A program made the translations under genes and the position numbers. Of a DNA stretch of 64,000 nt, positions 9,923-22,016 are shown piece after piece. The notes under the pieces were generated by a model that saw nothing but the letters and a program-made list of their open reading frames with translations, was not told the DNA's origin and made no database searches. Position 1 is the stretch's first letter. Each line of letters begins with the position of its first letter. The DNA comes from Fistulifera solaris (taxonomy: Eukaryota; Bacillariophyta; Bacillariophyceae; Naviculales; Stauroneidaceae): positions 2,294,001-2,358,000 of the forward strand of contig AP026164.1 in assembly GCA_030295235.1 (NCBI GenBank), given 5' to 3'.

Positions 9923-11240
9923 ATGTCGAAATTCCAGCGGTTTGTGCTCACAATGATGTTGTTCTTTCCTACGGTGCGTACCGTTTCCATACAACCTTCC
10001 AAGGCGCCGCCGCTGGTTCTGGGTAACCACCTTATTAAAGCGGTGGCTGCTCCGATGGTCGCCGCGAGTGATTACGCGTTCCGTTGTCTGTGTCGACAAT
10101 ACGGAGTTGATTTGACGTACACACAAATGTTACACGCGAAGAACATCGTCCGTGATCCAGTCTTTGTTCGGAATCACCTTGATTTCTACGAATGCGGCAA
10201 TGTTGAACAGAAACTTGTCACGAGCCAGCAATTGATACTAAAAGATACAACATTACGGCCGCCTCTTCCGAGTGTCACGGCCACAACTGGTCCCCCTCAT
10301 TGTACAACTCGCCGGAAATGATCCGACATTGGTCACTCAAGCCGCTAAAAATATCTACAATTTACATCCTCAAATTGCCGGATTCGATTTGAATTGTGGC
10401 TGCCCGCAAGCCATTGCGCGGAAGGGGAATTATGGTTCTTTTTTGATGGAACACGACAATGGGAAAACGGTGTGCGAGATCGTTCGGTCGCTCCGACAGG
10501 CCGTACCGGTTCCTATTTCCGTCAAACATCGCTTAGCGACCGATCCATCACAAAACATTCCTCGATGGCGAGCTCTGCAAGAGGCGGGAGTTTGTTTCAT
10601 CACGGTGCATGGTCGGACTTTGTACGAAAACAAGACAGCGGTAGGACCGTGTCACGTTGAATGGATTCAAAAAGCTGTACAAACATTAAATATTCCCGTC
10701 GTTGCCAATGGTGGTGTCGAACGATTCCAGGATGTGGAACAGCTCCTACAAATCACGGGAGCATCCGCAGTCATGTCTTCGGAAGGGCTCTTAGAGACGC
10801 CGTATTTGTTTCGGGACGATCCTGTCAACGTCCAAGAGGCGCAATTTCAAGTCACCCGCGATTATATTGCGTGGTGTATTCATTTTCCGCCGTTACCGGG
10901 TGTCTTGGGACCGCGTGGAAGTATGACCGTGGTCAAGGGACACGTCTTCAAATTTTTACATCGTTATTGGTCGCAACACGAAGACTTACGGGATCGACTG
11001 ACGAATCCCTCTGTCGATACGTTGGGGCAATTGGAAGGTGTTGTTGACGAACTTTGGGCAAGAGTTTTGGAGCAAGACGAATGCGAAAGCGTATCTTGGT
11101 ACCGCCGACACCGAAAGCAATGCACCGTAGTGGAGCAAGTCCCGGTAGTTCTGTCCGCAGAAGAACGCAAAGCACAGATCAGAAAACGACTAGATCAGAT
11201 GAGAAAAGACCAAAAGAATGTGTTTCGGTTATCGGCCTAA
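9923..11240 (+). CDS. tRNA-dihydrouridine synthase, Dus1-like
   Basis: Dus enzymes reduce uridine in the tRNA D-loop using FMN and NADPH. From ATG 9923 (MSKFQRFV) the protein has a hydrophobic leader, then LIKAVAAPMVAASDYAFRCL and YTQMLHAKNIV, the usual opening of the FMN-binding barrel. The second part carries LIVQLAGNDP, FDLNCGCPQAIARKGNYGSFL with the catalytic Cys of the GCP motif, ISVKHRL, ITVHGRT and VVANGGV, all in family order. The leader might target an organelle; that is inference. The two parts lie in different frames that meet at about 10265-10285 with no splice signals, so one base is probably missing there. The C-terminus ends in a basic tail (QIRKRLDQMRKDQKNVF). The last 12 bases overlap the 3' end of the convergent gene. 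Confidence 0.88.
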
Positions 11241-12242
11241 TACTTCTTCCTCGGACACCAATCGGGATGAAAGGCCCACGTGTTCATGAGGAAATGTTTT
11301 GTAGCAACCGTAGACACCGCAATCAAAGCGTGGCGCCATCGAATCCGTCAGTGCCTGTTCTTCGGGCCGAATGCGGCATAAATCTTCATCGACCGGTGGA
11401 GTTGCACGAAGCACGCTACAGCGGTCGAGCCACGTTTCGACGGCTGTTCCTATTACGGCACCGGTATCATCGATCAAGCCTTGGAATTGTAAATTTTGCT
11501 GGATAATAGCTCCATTTTTCAGTGCAATGAGTGCCGGTAAATTGTGATGGGGATCAATGTCGGAAAAATGTTTCGGATTCAGGAGGAGTGTCGACCTTCC
11601 ATCACTCCGCAAAAACAGCGTCCCCATGGTCTTGGGCGCCAACGTTCGTTCGAAATACAGATCCAACGACGCTGAGGCTGGACTGTCGGTATCAAACAAG
11701 TGCAACACACAAACGGGGGCTCGCAAGGCCACTCCGAGAACACGTGACGGATGCATTTGTCGCACCGACCCGTAGCCATGAAAACGGCGGATTTCGGTCT
11801 GTAGCATATTCCATTCGAGTTCGGCTCGTCTAAATTCATCCTCCGGTAACTCAGAGTCTTCTAGTAAATAATCAAATTCGTCTTCTTCTTCTTCTCCGTC
11901 CTCCTTTTTGATTTCCTCTATTTCGTCATTTTCTATTTCGTCTACTTTGCGTAATTGTTGCTTCAGTTGAATCAAAGCCCAGTATTCTCCTCCATCCTGA
12001 TTCGGATCAAAACAGCAGCGACAATCCTCAGGTGTAATCAGATTTCGACGCTGTCGTTCACGCGCCGCAACGACATCGTGCTTTGACAAGGTGGCCATGA
12101 GCGCGTTGCCTTTCCGATTCGTTTCAATCTCGCGCTGACAACACGATTCCAATGTCGGATCAATGTCATCCAAGTCGGGTCGTTTGACATGCACGGGGCT
12201 CCCAGTCCTTCCAGCCGGTTTGCTTGGAACATTATTTGACAA
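11229..12242 (-). CDS. Thioredoxin-fold protein, phosducin-like
   Basis: A 337-residue uninterrupted protein. Residues 1-95 are polar and include a Cys-Cys pair and ITPEDCRCCFDPNQDGGEYWALIQ. An acidic run (EIENDEIEEIKKEDGEEEEDE, ~105-125) follows. The rest resembles a phosducin-like thioredoxin fold without a CxxC: VCVLHLFDTDSP, LAPKTMGTLFLRSD, LPALIALKNGAIIQQNLQFQGL. Phosducin-like proteins act as co-chaperones in CCT-assisted folding. Here the assignment rests on the strand pattern and the cis-Pro-like LPAL, so it is moderate. The 3' end overlaps that of the Dus gene by 12 bases in tail-to-tail arrangement. ATG 12242 is the first start in the frame. Confidence 0.5.
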   Translation of the reverse strand: MSNNVPSKPAGRTGSPVHVKRPDLDDIDPTLESCCQREIETNRKGNALMATLSKHDVVAARERQRRNLITPEDCRCCFDPNQDGGEYWALIQLKQQLRKVDEIENDEIEEIKKEDGEEEEDEFDYLLEDSELPEDEFRRAELEWNMLQTEIRRFHGYGSVRQMHPSRVLGVALRAPVCVLHLFDTDSPASASLDLYFERTLAPKTMGTLFLRSDGRSTLLLNPKHFSDIDPHHNLPALIALKNGAIIQQNLQFQGLIDDTGAVIGTAVETWLDRCSVLRATPPVDEDLCRIRPEEQALTDSMAPRFDCGVYGCYKTFPHEHVGLSSRLVSEEEVLGR

Positions 12243-12539
12243 TAGGCGTACAAAAAAAATAAAGAAAAGATTGAATAATTAGCAATCGCCAAGTTTTTTA
12301 TGCACGACGCACAAATAAATGAGGCGACTCGCTCTTTCTTTTCCCCGTCGTGCATGAGCGAGTGGATGACAGACGCTTTTGGTACCTCGGGTATTGACGC
12401 CTATTTTTTACGATGTACTTAAGTGATTGAGCTACTGTGGTTTGCATCCATGTAAGTGTAATAATGTACCGTGTACCAAAGCGCGTACCATATGAAGTAT
12501 CAAGAGAATAATTCAAGTCAATACACTTTAGCTATAAAT

Positions 12540-14987
12540 CTAAGATTTTCGCCTCCTCTTCTTCGCTTCGTGTCCAATTTGCTTCTTGCCCCGTTTCATG
12601 CCGCCCTGATTGTTTTGGTTAAGGCCCTTCTTACCCCGTCCTTTGGAGCGAGCTTCAAAACTAAACTTGGACATGGTAAAATTCTTCTTGCGCTTTTTTC
12701 TCTTCGTTGGTTGATCCTCCCTCGCGTTGTTTGGCTTCGAATTTAGTTCGTCCGGCAATAACTTTCTCAAGTCGCTCGGCCTTGCTCTGTCGCTTTCGCC
12801 TCGCGTCGGCCATGATGTCCTCTGGATTCACGGCCCCGGCAATCTTGATTCGATTCGCTTCATCTTCATCTTCGCTGTCGTCACTTAAATCTTCCAAGTC
12901 CTGACCACGTGCCTTGGCTCGTTTGCGGCGTGCCGCTTCGCGAGGATCTTCTCGGGCACGTCGTTCGAGTTCCACCAATTTGCGCATCTTTTCAAAATCG
13001 GAAGCAGTGAAAACGCGTTCCGACGACACTTTCTGCTTCAATAGTTCACGTTCCTTGGGTGTCATTTTAGAAACATCCGGAATAGCAGAGTCTTCTTCTT
13101 CTTCATCATCTTCTTCTTGTTCCTCCTCGGCGTCGAGATTTACCAAATTGGGAGCCTCGTCGTCATCGACTTCCTCCTCCGCCTCATCATCCTCATCAAC
13201 GTCACTCGCATCCTCGACATCTTGCCATTCCCCAGATACATCATCATCGCTACCTTCAGAACCTTCGTCTTCTGCATTCTGGGCTTGCTTCTTTTGCTTA
13301 GCTGCTTTCTTTGCCTCGTATTCATATAGTAGTTCGGCACCTTCTACTCCTGAGGCTACTTTCTTTTCTCCGTACCGAAGCGGTTTGGCACCTGCCTTGT
13401 GCAAAGCTGATCCCTTGAGGCCTCGATTCTTACCCTGAAGCAATCCAGGGTAAACATCTCTGACAAAATTAAGCCAGCCCTTACCGGCAATAGCCACACT
13501 GCGATCGCGATGATTGCCGAATGCTGCCAAGTCTCGAGCAAACGCTTCAATGTCCATTGTTGTTGAGTTTGTGATGCCATCTACCTCTTCTGTGGAGAGA
13601 GATGATGGGACTCTCGTGCAAATAGCTCTGGCGGCGTTGATACCTACGGCCATCTGTTCCTCCGAGCAGCGTTCAGTAATAAAATTGTGCGCAATCGTCT
13701 TCAAGATTCCGTGAATTTCGTCGGGTGGGACATTCTCGTGACATGCCTGTACAGCATAGGCAAGAATGGCCGTTACATCGCGCTGATGACCACCCATGTA
13801 CTTTTGCAAGAATGAATACAGCGGCAACAAGATCAGCTCGTGATTACCCACCAAGCGGGTCACAAAGTTGATCATCAGTAACTTTACTTGGTATTTGTAG
13901 GCCGAATTATTTGACCGCAATTTCTTGAACACGGCTTCAGCAAGACCTTGCGGATCGCGCAATAGCTCAATGGCGGGGTACAACTTCTTGCACGCTTCAA
14001 CACCTTTGTCTTTGTCAGGGTTCATATTCATTTCCATCCACTCGTCTTGCAGCTCGCGCTTCTTTTGTGCCTTAACTTTGTTTTTGAGTTGTCGATTCAC
14101 GTGCCTTTCTCTAGCCGCCGTCTTTTTTGAATGCGAATGATAATCGATGGCATTCTTTTCACTCCAGTCTACTTCTTCCTCCGCAGCGTCATCTTCGGCC
14201 ATTTTTTCCTCAATGTTTAAGAAGAATCGCATCGCCCGACACATAATGGTAACATTGGGCGACAAAACCGCTGAAGCGACAATCGCCACAGTCCTCTCTT
14301 CCGTCCATATCCGTCTTCTGTACAATTCGCAAACCAAATCGGTGGCTCGTTTCGCGGCAACGTCAGTGGACGACTCTTCCTCTCCGGACGCGGACACTTG
14401 GTGTCCACTGATTAGTTTGTGAAGAAAGGTTTGAATCGAGCGATTAATGGTGTCATCGCGCTTGCCTTTTTGTTAATATTACGAATATCATTGACCAGAT
14501 GATGATACAACAGTTCTCTCAGTTTCTTGTCGGGGACCACCGCCATGATACGAAAGAACAGTTCGAGGATGCGGATTGGTGGTAGTACACCCTTATTTCT
14601 CATTAGAATGAGTGCGGAGACGCACGTTTTGCGAACATCACGGTGAAGCGCTGTCACAGGCAAAGAGGAGCTGATCATCACACTGTTCTTTTCCTCGGCA
14701 GTCTGTTCTCCGACCAAAAGCCCGATGAGTAAATTCGCAATATGGTCAGCATGTGTCGCTTTATAAGAACTACTCGATACAGCGGCAGCAAATTGGATAA
14801 GCTCAATGAGTCGAGCGGATGGCTCCGTAGCGGGCTGCAAAGCAAGAATTCCCAACTCCGACTCAAGACGCCGCACTTGAGCCTCAAAGTCTTCTTTGTA
14901 TCCGGAAGGATCTCGCTTGCACAAATTCTGCAATTGCGGTAGCTTGAGCGTCACCTCCACGCGTTTCCCTGTTCCTGATCCACCCAT
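12540..14987 (-). CDS. SDA1: SDA1 homologue, 60S ribosome biogenesis factor
   Basis: Sda1 is a nucleolar HEAT-like protein needed for maturation and export of 60S pre-ribosomes. The N-terminal ~190 residues (LPQLQNLCKRDPSGYKEDF onward, then LHRDVRKTCVSALILMRNKG) and the central part (DLVCELYRRRIWTEERTVAI, IDYHSHSKKTAARERHVNRQ) match Sda1. A long acidic region (EEVDDDEAPNLVNLD etc.) and a basic tail rich in KKR complete the usual layout. Three frames are involved. The first junction rejoins as NINKKGKRDDTINRSIQTFLHK if a run of five (14467-14471) has six bases. The last rejoins as EEKKRKKNFTMSKFSFEA if a run of six (12694-12699) has five. With those, the protein is about 815 residues, close to yeast Sda1 (767). 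No introns are seen. Confidence 0.9.
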
Positions 14988-15316
14988 ATTTCACTTCGAG
15001 CACTGATCCTTGGCTATATGAATTCAACTTTTGCGTTTGAGCTTGAAAAGAGAATGAAGCTCTCTCTTTAAACAAGTAAAAGAACAAAAACGTAGTGTCT
15101 TCAGGTGTCCGGCGAAGAAAAAGCGGCAACAAGTTTTTGGGTGGCCAGCTTGGTGTAGGATGGGCGGACGGACGACCAAAGTATTCGACCCCAATCCTTA
15201 CCCCTAACTAGCCTCAACACCCGTCAACCCTACTTCCCATCATCATATTTAGCACACCACTATTTCTTTGTAATGCCTAATTTCGGACGAACGAAAGAAA
15301 CTATAATCGCTATCGT
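14988..15316. other. Intergenic
   Basis: Spacer between the SDA1 start and the PI4-kinase stop, both on the minus strand. It should contain the SDA1 promoter; no motif stands out. Confidence 0.4.
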
Positions 15317-18300
15317 TTAGGCTGCAATGCCTTGAGACATGTACTGGTAAAGGTCGTACTGACGCGTTCCGTATGACGTCGTTGCTTGCTTGATGAGATC
15401 GAGAGCAAAAGCAACTGTTTCTTCTTTCGTTTTGTTCGGACAAAAGCGATCCCGTAATTTGTCTAAAAATTCGTTGGTATCCTTTCCCTCAAAACACTTG
15501 AAGGTACTATCCTCGCAGGTAATTTCAACGATTGTCAGAAATGTATCGCGGTAGGCTTGCAGTGCCAAGAAACCGCAACAAAAGAGAGTGACAAACTCGG
15601 AAAATAGAGAGGATCGTAAGCCACCCATAACGTCGAGCATTTCTTCCGTGAGTTTGAACGGTGTTGACATTTCGAGACTAAACGAGCCGCCTGGAGCAAT
15701 TCCGAAGACGAATCCGAAATCAATATGAATGACGTGGCCTGCTGTATCCAGCAGAAGGTTTCCGTTGTGTCGGTCTTTAAACAGGAAGAAGTAGGACATT
15801 AAAGAATAAGCCGCCAGACTATGAACAAAGTTCATTTGTGCAGATCTGAAGGCTTCACTTGGGTCTGCCGTGAACTCTGTCATTCTCCTGAAATGCTCTC
15901 GTAGTCCTCCTTTTCCGTACCCTGGTCTTTTCTTCAGGGCGTCGAACGACATTGCATTCCGAACCATTTCTATAACACCCGTTGTTCGTCCTGTCGCGAG
16001 GATACGGTACGGACTGACCCATAGTTCTAATCCGGCCAAGTCAAAGGCTTCTTGACACAGTTCAACCAATTGCATAACGAAGGCTTCCTGCCGTAAATCG
16101 TCGTTCGACTTGACGATCACACCAAGCAAATCCCATCCAGGCAAAGTTCCTTCAGGACTAGACGACAAGATCCGTGATTTCTTTTCGGCCCACCTCTCTC
16201 CAAATGCAAATCTACCCCAAAACGCGGAATCCTCGTTCAGCTTATCAACGTTTTCCGAGTCTAGAAGCACAGAATGTCTAATAAAAGCAGCATCCTTCTT
16301 CACCAGTTCCAGTAGTTCAGCATTATTAACCATTCCACCTTTCCACAGAGTTAAGGCTTTCAAAACAGCAGGTGGAACAGGTCCACAGCCAACCAGCCTT
16401 GGGTCAATATCCCCAGCATCAATTGTTGTGACTTCATCTTCCTCTGAACAGTCGTTTCCTGGCTCTTCATCGCCGAGATTATTACCGGACGCAACTCGAT
16501 TAAGTGATACGTGCTGCAAAACTTTAGCTGCATCGATTGCGCTTAGTTTCCCCCTGAGCAACACGAGTTTGAATTAGTAACAACCGTATAGATTCCATCA
16601 CTTCGTCTTCTTCACATGTCTGAGCAGGTTGGGCATCATCCTTCCCGACTGGCTGTACAATGGACGATTTGTCTTCGTCCGAACTACCCTCCTTTTCGTT
16701 GCGGAGTAAAAGCTCGGTTGCTCGCTTTCGTTCGAGCTCCTGGAGGCTACGTTGTATTGATATTGCAGTACCTGCTGCGATAGAGTTACCTTGCATACCA
16801 CGCAGCATGATTGCGTTCAGCACATCACGACGGACATCCCCGGTAGGAGCTAGCGAATTGTGAGAGTCATCGAAGCTACCCTGCTTCGAATCGAGAAGCC
16901 CTCTTGTAGCAGTTTTTCTTTCTTGTTGAACTGACCAGATCATCCGATTCTCCTTTGCGTCGCTATCTGCGAGGTCGGTTTCGTCACCCGCGCTAGTTTC
17001 TACTTGATCTTCAAATGAAATTTCGTTAAGCGTTGCGGTGACATCCGCGTCCATGTTGGAGCTCGCTTTGATGTCTGGTAAAACAATATCTTTCAGTGTC
17101 TGTACAGCAACAGAATTTACTATATCCTCAACATCCTTTCGCGGTGTCCTAGGTCGACTTCCTCCTGCTTCCAACACCGACGTCTTTCTGGTGCCTGCAC
17201 CGACAAAACAAGTTAATCTCTTAGTTCAGTTGCATCCTCCAATGAATATCATAAGGAAAGTGTACAAGAATATTTACCTTTGGGGGTATGGAGAGGACTT
17301 GATGACGCACTCTCTTCCCTCTCATCGGTTTCTGCCCTTTCACGTTCGTGAAAAACTTCAAGTACGTCGCCACCTTCGCTTTCTTCCGTGCACGTGTTGG
17401 CTTCACTTATATCCGCTTGTTGATGAACCCTTTGTCTCTCATCTAGCTTCTCTTCCTCTTTACTAGCTCCTTCGTCCACGACCTCCATTAACAAAAAGCA
17501 CGGGGGTCCTTTCCTTACTTTGAAAAACATGACCTTCGGCACTTGGAATCCGCATAACACGGATGTAATCGTCTCTTACTCTGTTTAAAGGATCGCCACC
17601 CATGGTACCTGAAGAATTTAGCAATTCGAGCTCTTGTTCCAAAATGGAAGCTCTCTCGGAAACATCTTTGTGCCTTAACTTCTCCGCAATATCTGAAAGT
17701 CTCCGCGTGAAATTAAGATGACACGAAAAATAGTCAGCATTCTTAGCAACTCGCAGTTTTTCGAGAACAGCCTCTTCGGGTAGTAATTCATTTTGTGTCC
17801 GTAAAAGTAAACCCATGCGTCCCGATCGACACAGTTCAAAGGTTGGACGCATCCGCATTTCTTGAATCTGCTGCATGCGCTCTTGCAGCAGCTGCACCTG
17901 ATGGCCCGTGGGGAAAGCATGTTGCGTAACGATACAGATCCACCACCCCAGCAGCCTTCAAAATCGAATAGAACTGATTCAAGCTCACAAACAAATCGTA
18001 ACACGGCATGCCTTCGTCGTCGACAGGATGTCGAACACGAAGGATTACCAAGCGATTCTTCTAAATCAGCAGTGTGACTCCAAACAAGATCCAGCGCTAA
18101 ATGGACTGAATAGCGACACGACACCGTAATTAAGAAGTCCTCATATAACTCGATGCGTCGAGCTTCCGATGTGTTGGCGGCGGGTAGCATGCGTAAATGT
18201 ATTTGGCATATTTGGGGCCAGTAGAAGCCTACAGTCGTCGTTTCACCTTCTTCGCATAATTCCAACAGGAAGTCTAATATACAAATCAGGATATCATCCT

Positions 18301-19593
18301 GAGCGCTGCCCCGTCGAGATGGTGATGACAACGCGCTTTCAAGTAGCAACTTCATAGCACAACCTAAGTCGCCTGAAACTCGAAAGGCCTGCTTCTTCAA
18401 CGCTGCCACACTTTCATGCGACTCTTTCCGCTTCTTTGTCTTTTCATCCAGTTGCTCCAGGAAATCTGGGGCCCCAATAATTCCGTCTTCTAAATTTTTG
18501 CGAAGCGATTCTAAAAAGGCGATGCCGTGGCCAAGCGCCCGAATTGTGTTGGGTCTCGGACGACTTCCAACAAGGCCACCGTCGACGCGGAATTAGGTGG
18601 TAAATGAATCCATGATTGTTTCATATTAGGTGAATCTTCCACGGATTGCCATGAATCGGGAGGAGAGGGTGTACCGTCAGTGTCACGATCTACCTGCGAC
18701 CACGATTCCGTCGACCCCGAGTTATCCTTTATGTCTCCCTCCATTGGCTCCTCAGAATAGTCTTGTTCCGACGACTCCGATTTCATTTGCGGCTCTAACG
18801 CGAGAATTGTCTTCCAACACATGTCCCTTGCCTTTTCCAGTACTCGCTGTTCGTGCTGCGCTGCTTGCAACAGTAATTTGTAAAACTCAACATGTTGGAG
18901 CAGCCCCTGTGCTGTCGCACAATCTTCACACAAATCAACTTTCCCTTCGTAACCGTATTGCGTCATGGGCGCGACATTCGATCCAATTGATTTGGTACCG
19001 ACTAGGTTGATACTCGCGATCGAGCTCGAATTGGTTTTCACGGGAGACGCCACCGGAGGTTTTCCACCCTCGACGGCACCACACGAGACGCAGTAGCTGC
19101 GGTTGGAGCGTACAAACCGCTTGATTTGTGCTTGCGGTTCGGGCGGGAGCAGCGTCGGTTCGGATATAAAGTCGCCCAAGGAAAGTTCCAGACCGGCTTG
19201 AAATGCTGCTAGCCACACGTTACGGCATTCTTTCGATGTCGCCTGGCAAAGGAGGTGCGTGCCTTGATTCGACACCAGTCGGAAGGAAATCTCGTACGTG
19301 TCTTTGACCGATGCCGAGGCTCCGACGACATAAAATACAACATTCGGAGGGTCCCTTCGGCTCCATACTAGCTGACTTTCGTAGCATTCGAGTCGACAAC
19401 CCACAAGAATACAGTAATCGCAGCTTCGTGCATCGGGTGAGGCACTTGACGATACCGAAATAGATAGCGAATTCAAGGAGGCACCGAATTCAGAGGAAGA
19501 CCCAGAGACAGGCTCTTTTTGTCGCCATAATGTCCCGGAACAGACACCGTCTTTTCGAGTTGCCGAGTAATACGAGGATGAAATGACGTTCAT
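15317..19593 (-). CDS. Phosphatidylinositol 4-kinase (type III beta-like) with N-terminal PH domain
   Basis: The enzyme phosphorylates phosphatidylinositol at position 4 at Golgi or related membranes. The last ~290 residues form the kinase domain: IVKSNDDLRQEAFVMQL, then FKDRHNGNLLLD (catalytic) and HVIHIDFGFVFG (DFG-like metal-binding loop), then PFKLTEEMLDVMGG. Upstream lie a lipid-kinase helical region and a low-complexity linker. The N-terminal ~140 residues look like a PH domain (SGTLWRQKEP through ECRNVWLAAFQAGLE). Two Cys pairs (CVSC, CEDC) follow at ~175-230. One intron is clear at 17195-17277. Frames change at 16550-16554, 17493-17497, 17905-17907 and 18551-18553. In each case altering a homopolymer by one base restores sensible sequence such as TRVAQGKLSAIDAAKVL and VVRDPNTIRALGHGIAFLES. 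Total length would be near 1,390 residues. Confidence 0.88.
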
Positions 19594-20336
19594 CGTCTTT
19601 TAGGTTTTTTGTATGCGTGATTGAACTATAACTTGCTGCGCCGCGAATCTTTCGCGGTCTCGACTGCAAAGGAAATGGAAATGCAAGTCAACTGAATTCG
19701 TAGAAGTGACTGGAACTACATGAACTACAGAAGTGGCTGATTGCGCAAATTGACGTCGCTTTTACTTCTACCATGGTCATCATCATCGTTGCAAAAGCAA
19801 AACGCTAATCAAAGTTTGTGATACAGTTTACCCTATTGTAGAGACCACGATGTCTGGTTTGAAGTAGCGACCGGTACTGCATTTTGCGTACAGAAGGACA
19901 GAAAGTGTCTTTCTGAGACATGTCTCATAGGAGTAAGTAGAAACCCAACTACTCTACAGACTTATTAATTAAGACTGAGTGCTACTTGGTACAGCGAGCC
20001 GACTTTCATCGCGTAAAAGCTCGAGTGAACTGTCGAAGCTAGGGCCTGCCAGCATAGTTTCAAGGAAAGGACTCACTAGTTTGTGCATGGTGCTAGGGTT
20101 TGGCTATAATTCGCAGTTAGCGGCATCACGTTATGCGACGACAACATGGCGGAAAGCTAAAGACATGAATAAAATGCAACAATCAAAGAGTGTTCAAAAG
20201 CGAAATAGTTCTCAATTGCCACAGGTCATGACAATATTAAATTGTAAATGAGCTTTAACAAATAACTGTATCAATGACACAAGCCTTGACTCTGACTTGG
20301 CTTGGAATGGTACCGATAAATTGAGGTCGGGGTCTC
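19594..20336. other. Intergenic
   Basis: About 740 bases upstream of the PI4-kinase gene. A plus-strand open frame at 19979-20251 has no recognisable features and is not called. Confidence 0.4.
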
Positions 20337-21521
20337 TCACAAAAAAAGTCTGGCGTTGATCTCTTCCCATAATTCCCAGCTCCTTTTCTTGTTCTCGTCA
20401 TCCCAGGGTGATTCATACAGAATGGCCTTAGCTGCTAGTGTTCGCGCTTCCTCCATATGTCCGATACCTTTATATGCACGGGCCAACGTATGATGGGCAC
20501 CCGGATCCGTTCTTAACCCTTTGAGAGTTGCCTCTCCAAGTGAAATGACCAGATCATGATTTTTCATATTGTAGGCACATACCTGGAAATTGTGGAAGAG
20601 CTCATGTTGCTGAATAATCGACATTTCCGGGCCCACTTGGAACCCCTCATGAAGAAATAGATACGTGTCTGCCGCAGCTTGTCAGTTTTCCAGCTTCATT
20701 TGCAACTCGGCAATTTGTCAATGCAATTGAACCAAAGCCTCCTTACGAAGGACACTACCCGGGGTTCCAAGATTAAGCTTCTTCACTTCTTCGTTGAAAT
20801 CAAGGTTCATGGCCCTACATTTCATCATGATCGCTTCAATCTTTGCACCTTTCTCTGCCATCTCGGTCCATTCCGGAATTGCGTCTTGTAATTCTTGCAA
20901 GGCAACCTTACTTTCTCCTCGCAAACTGAGAAGTCTGGCTCGATCGTGCGTAAAGACAATCTTCATACCGGGCCCGCCGTTGTCACACACTTTCTGAACA
21001 TCCGCCAGCGCTTGGTCCAACAACTGGTGGCGATCTTCGACCGACAAATCACCCCGCTGCACGCGGGCGGTAATCAAGCTGACTCTGGCCGCCATGGACT
21101 GAGAAAGATCCGGAATTTCCGAGCGACAGTACGGACAACTCGCTCCGCTGGAGGTTCGGCGACACGCCTGATAGTGGATGAGACAGGCATAACAGAACGC
21201 GTGCTTGCACTTGTTGAAAACGATAGGACCGATAATGGTTTCCTCCAGGTAGATTCCACAAGGCCCAGCCGTCTCTGCGTTACCCTCGGAAATGCCCGTT
21301 ATATCTTCCATTTGATTCAAATCATCTATTACCGCCGTCAACCGCTTCATCTTGTCCACCGAGTGACAGACGACTTTGTGTCGTTTCCAAGCCGCTTTCT
21401 GGCAGTCGCGGCTGCAGTAGTAGACCGTTTTACAATTCGAACACCGGTGGGCGGGATGTTTTTGTCCGCAGCGTTCCGCGTCGCACGTAATGTAGCGTCG
21501 TAATGTTTGCTCGTCTTCCAT
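20337..21521 (-). pseudogene. MYND-RING-TPR protein gene with two in-frame TGA codons
   Basis: One continuous 394-codon frame. It starts with a MYND zinc finger (residues ~13-52: CSNCKTVYYCSRDCQKAAW, KRHKVVC). A RING-like segment follows (~90-140: PCGIYLE, FNKCKHAFCYACL, CPYCRSEI), and then helical TPR-type repeats to the end (LARAYKGIGHMEEARTLAAKA). Such proteins are common in diatoms; MYND and RING parts usually mediate protein contacts or ubiquitin transfer. Two TGA codons interrupt the frame at 20720-20718 and 20684-20682, while the protein pattern continues in the same frame on both sides. The second sits where EN-W-QAAADTY is expected (TGG to TGA). The second RING cysteine is also lost (TAC where TGC is expected). 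These look like G-to-A changes on the coding strand, so I call a recent pseudogene or nonsense allele. Stop read-through is the alternative. Confidence 0.6.
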
Positions 21522-21694
21522 GATGATGATTCTTTGTCGGGCTGTTTAGGGATCCGAGAATAACTTGTTTGTTGCTCTTGTCGAAAGAAAGATTGCAGCG
21601 GTGTGAGTAGGAGCTAACGATTAAAAAAAAGAGTTGTAAGAATTGGCAATCATGAAGTGTTCCTATTATCAATGAGTAACTGGCTATTATTATT

Positions 21695-21738
<44 letters not shown>

Positions 21739-22016
21739 CAATTATCCGGGACTGAAATTGAGTCTCGCCGGAAAGGGAGCCTACATTTAACCCTAAAGTA
21801 GTTACAGACACATCTTATTATTATTTAGTGGCAATAATACTTTGCACGTATAGTAAAAACCCTTATTTAATGCGATTACCGGGTACCGTACCCCGAAGTA
21901 AACGTTTTCGACGTCTCCATTACTTTTTGCGTTCATTAACAGTATTAACCGTATTATTAACATCGTTCAAGAGAGTGTGCCTTCAGGGACTGGACTGATT
22001 ATGAACACGACGAGTT
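21522..22016. other. Intergenic between divergent genes
   Basis: Divergent promoter region for the MYND-RING-TPR locus and the STAND ATPase. It contains the ATT/GTT microsatellite (21687-21738) and a GTACC cluster (21881-21895). Confidence 0.5.
21687..21738. repeat. Compound trinucleotide microsatellite, (ATT)n then (GTT)n
   Basis: About three to four ATT units run straight into about fourteen GTT units, with no interruption. It lies about 170 bases upstream of the MYND-RING-TPR start codon. Confidence 0.95.

Noticed and set aside
12914-13438. Long plus-strand Ser-rich open frame
   Set aside because: It is the antisense of the acidic region of SDA1, which gives Ser codons on the opposite strand.
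16110-16577. Long plus-strand frame opposite the PI4-kinase
   Set aside because: Shadow of the real gene; no conserved motif.
19979-20251. Plus-strand 90-codon frame near the MYND-RING-TPR gene
   Set aside because: Composition is not protein-like, with no recognisable domain.
20682-20720. The two TGA codons could encode selenocysteine, given the tRNA-Sec in the window
   Set aside because: One replaces a Trp and the other follows His in a helix, neither a redox site, and I see no clear SECIS-like stem downstream of the stop at 20337.
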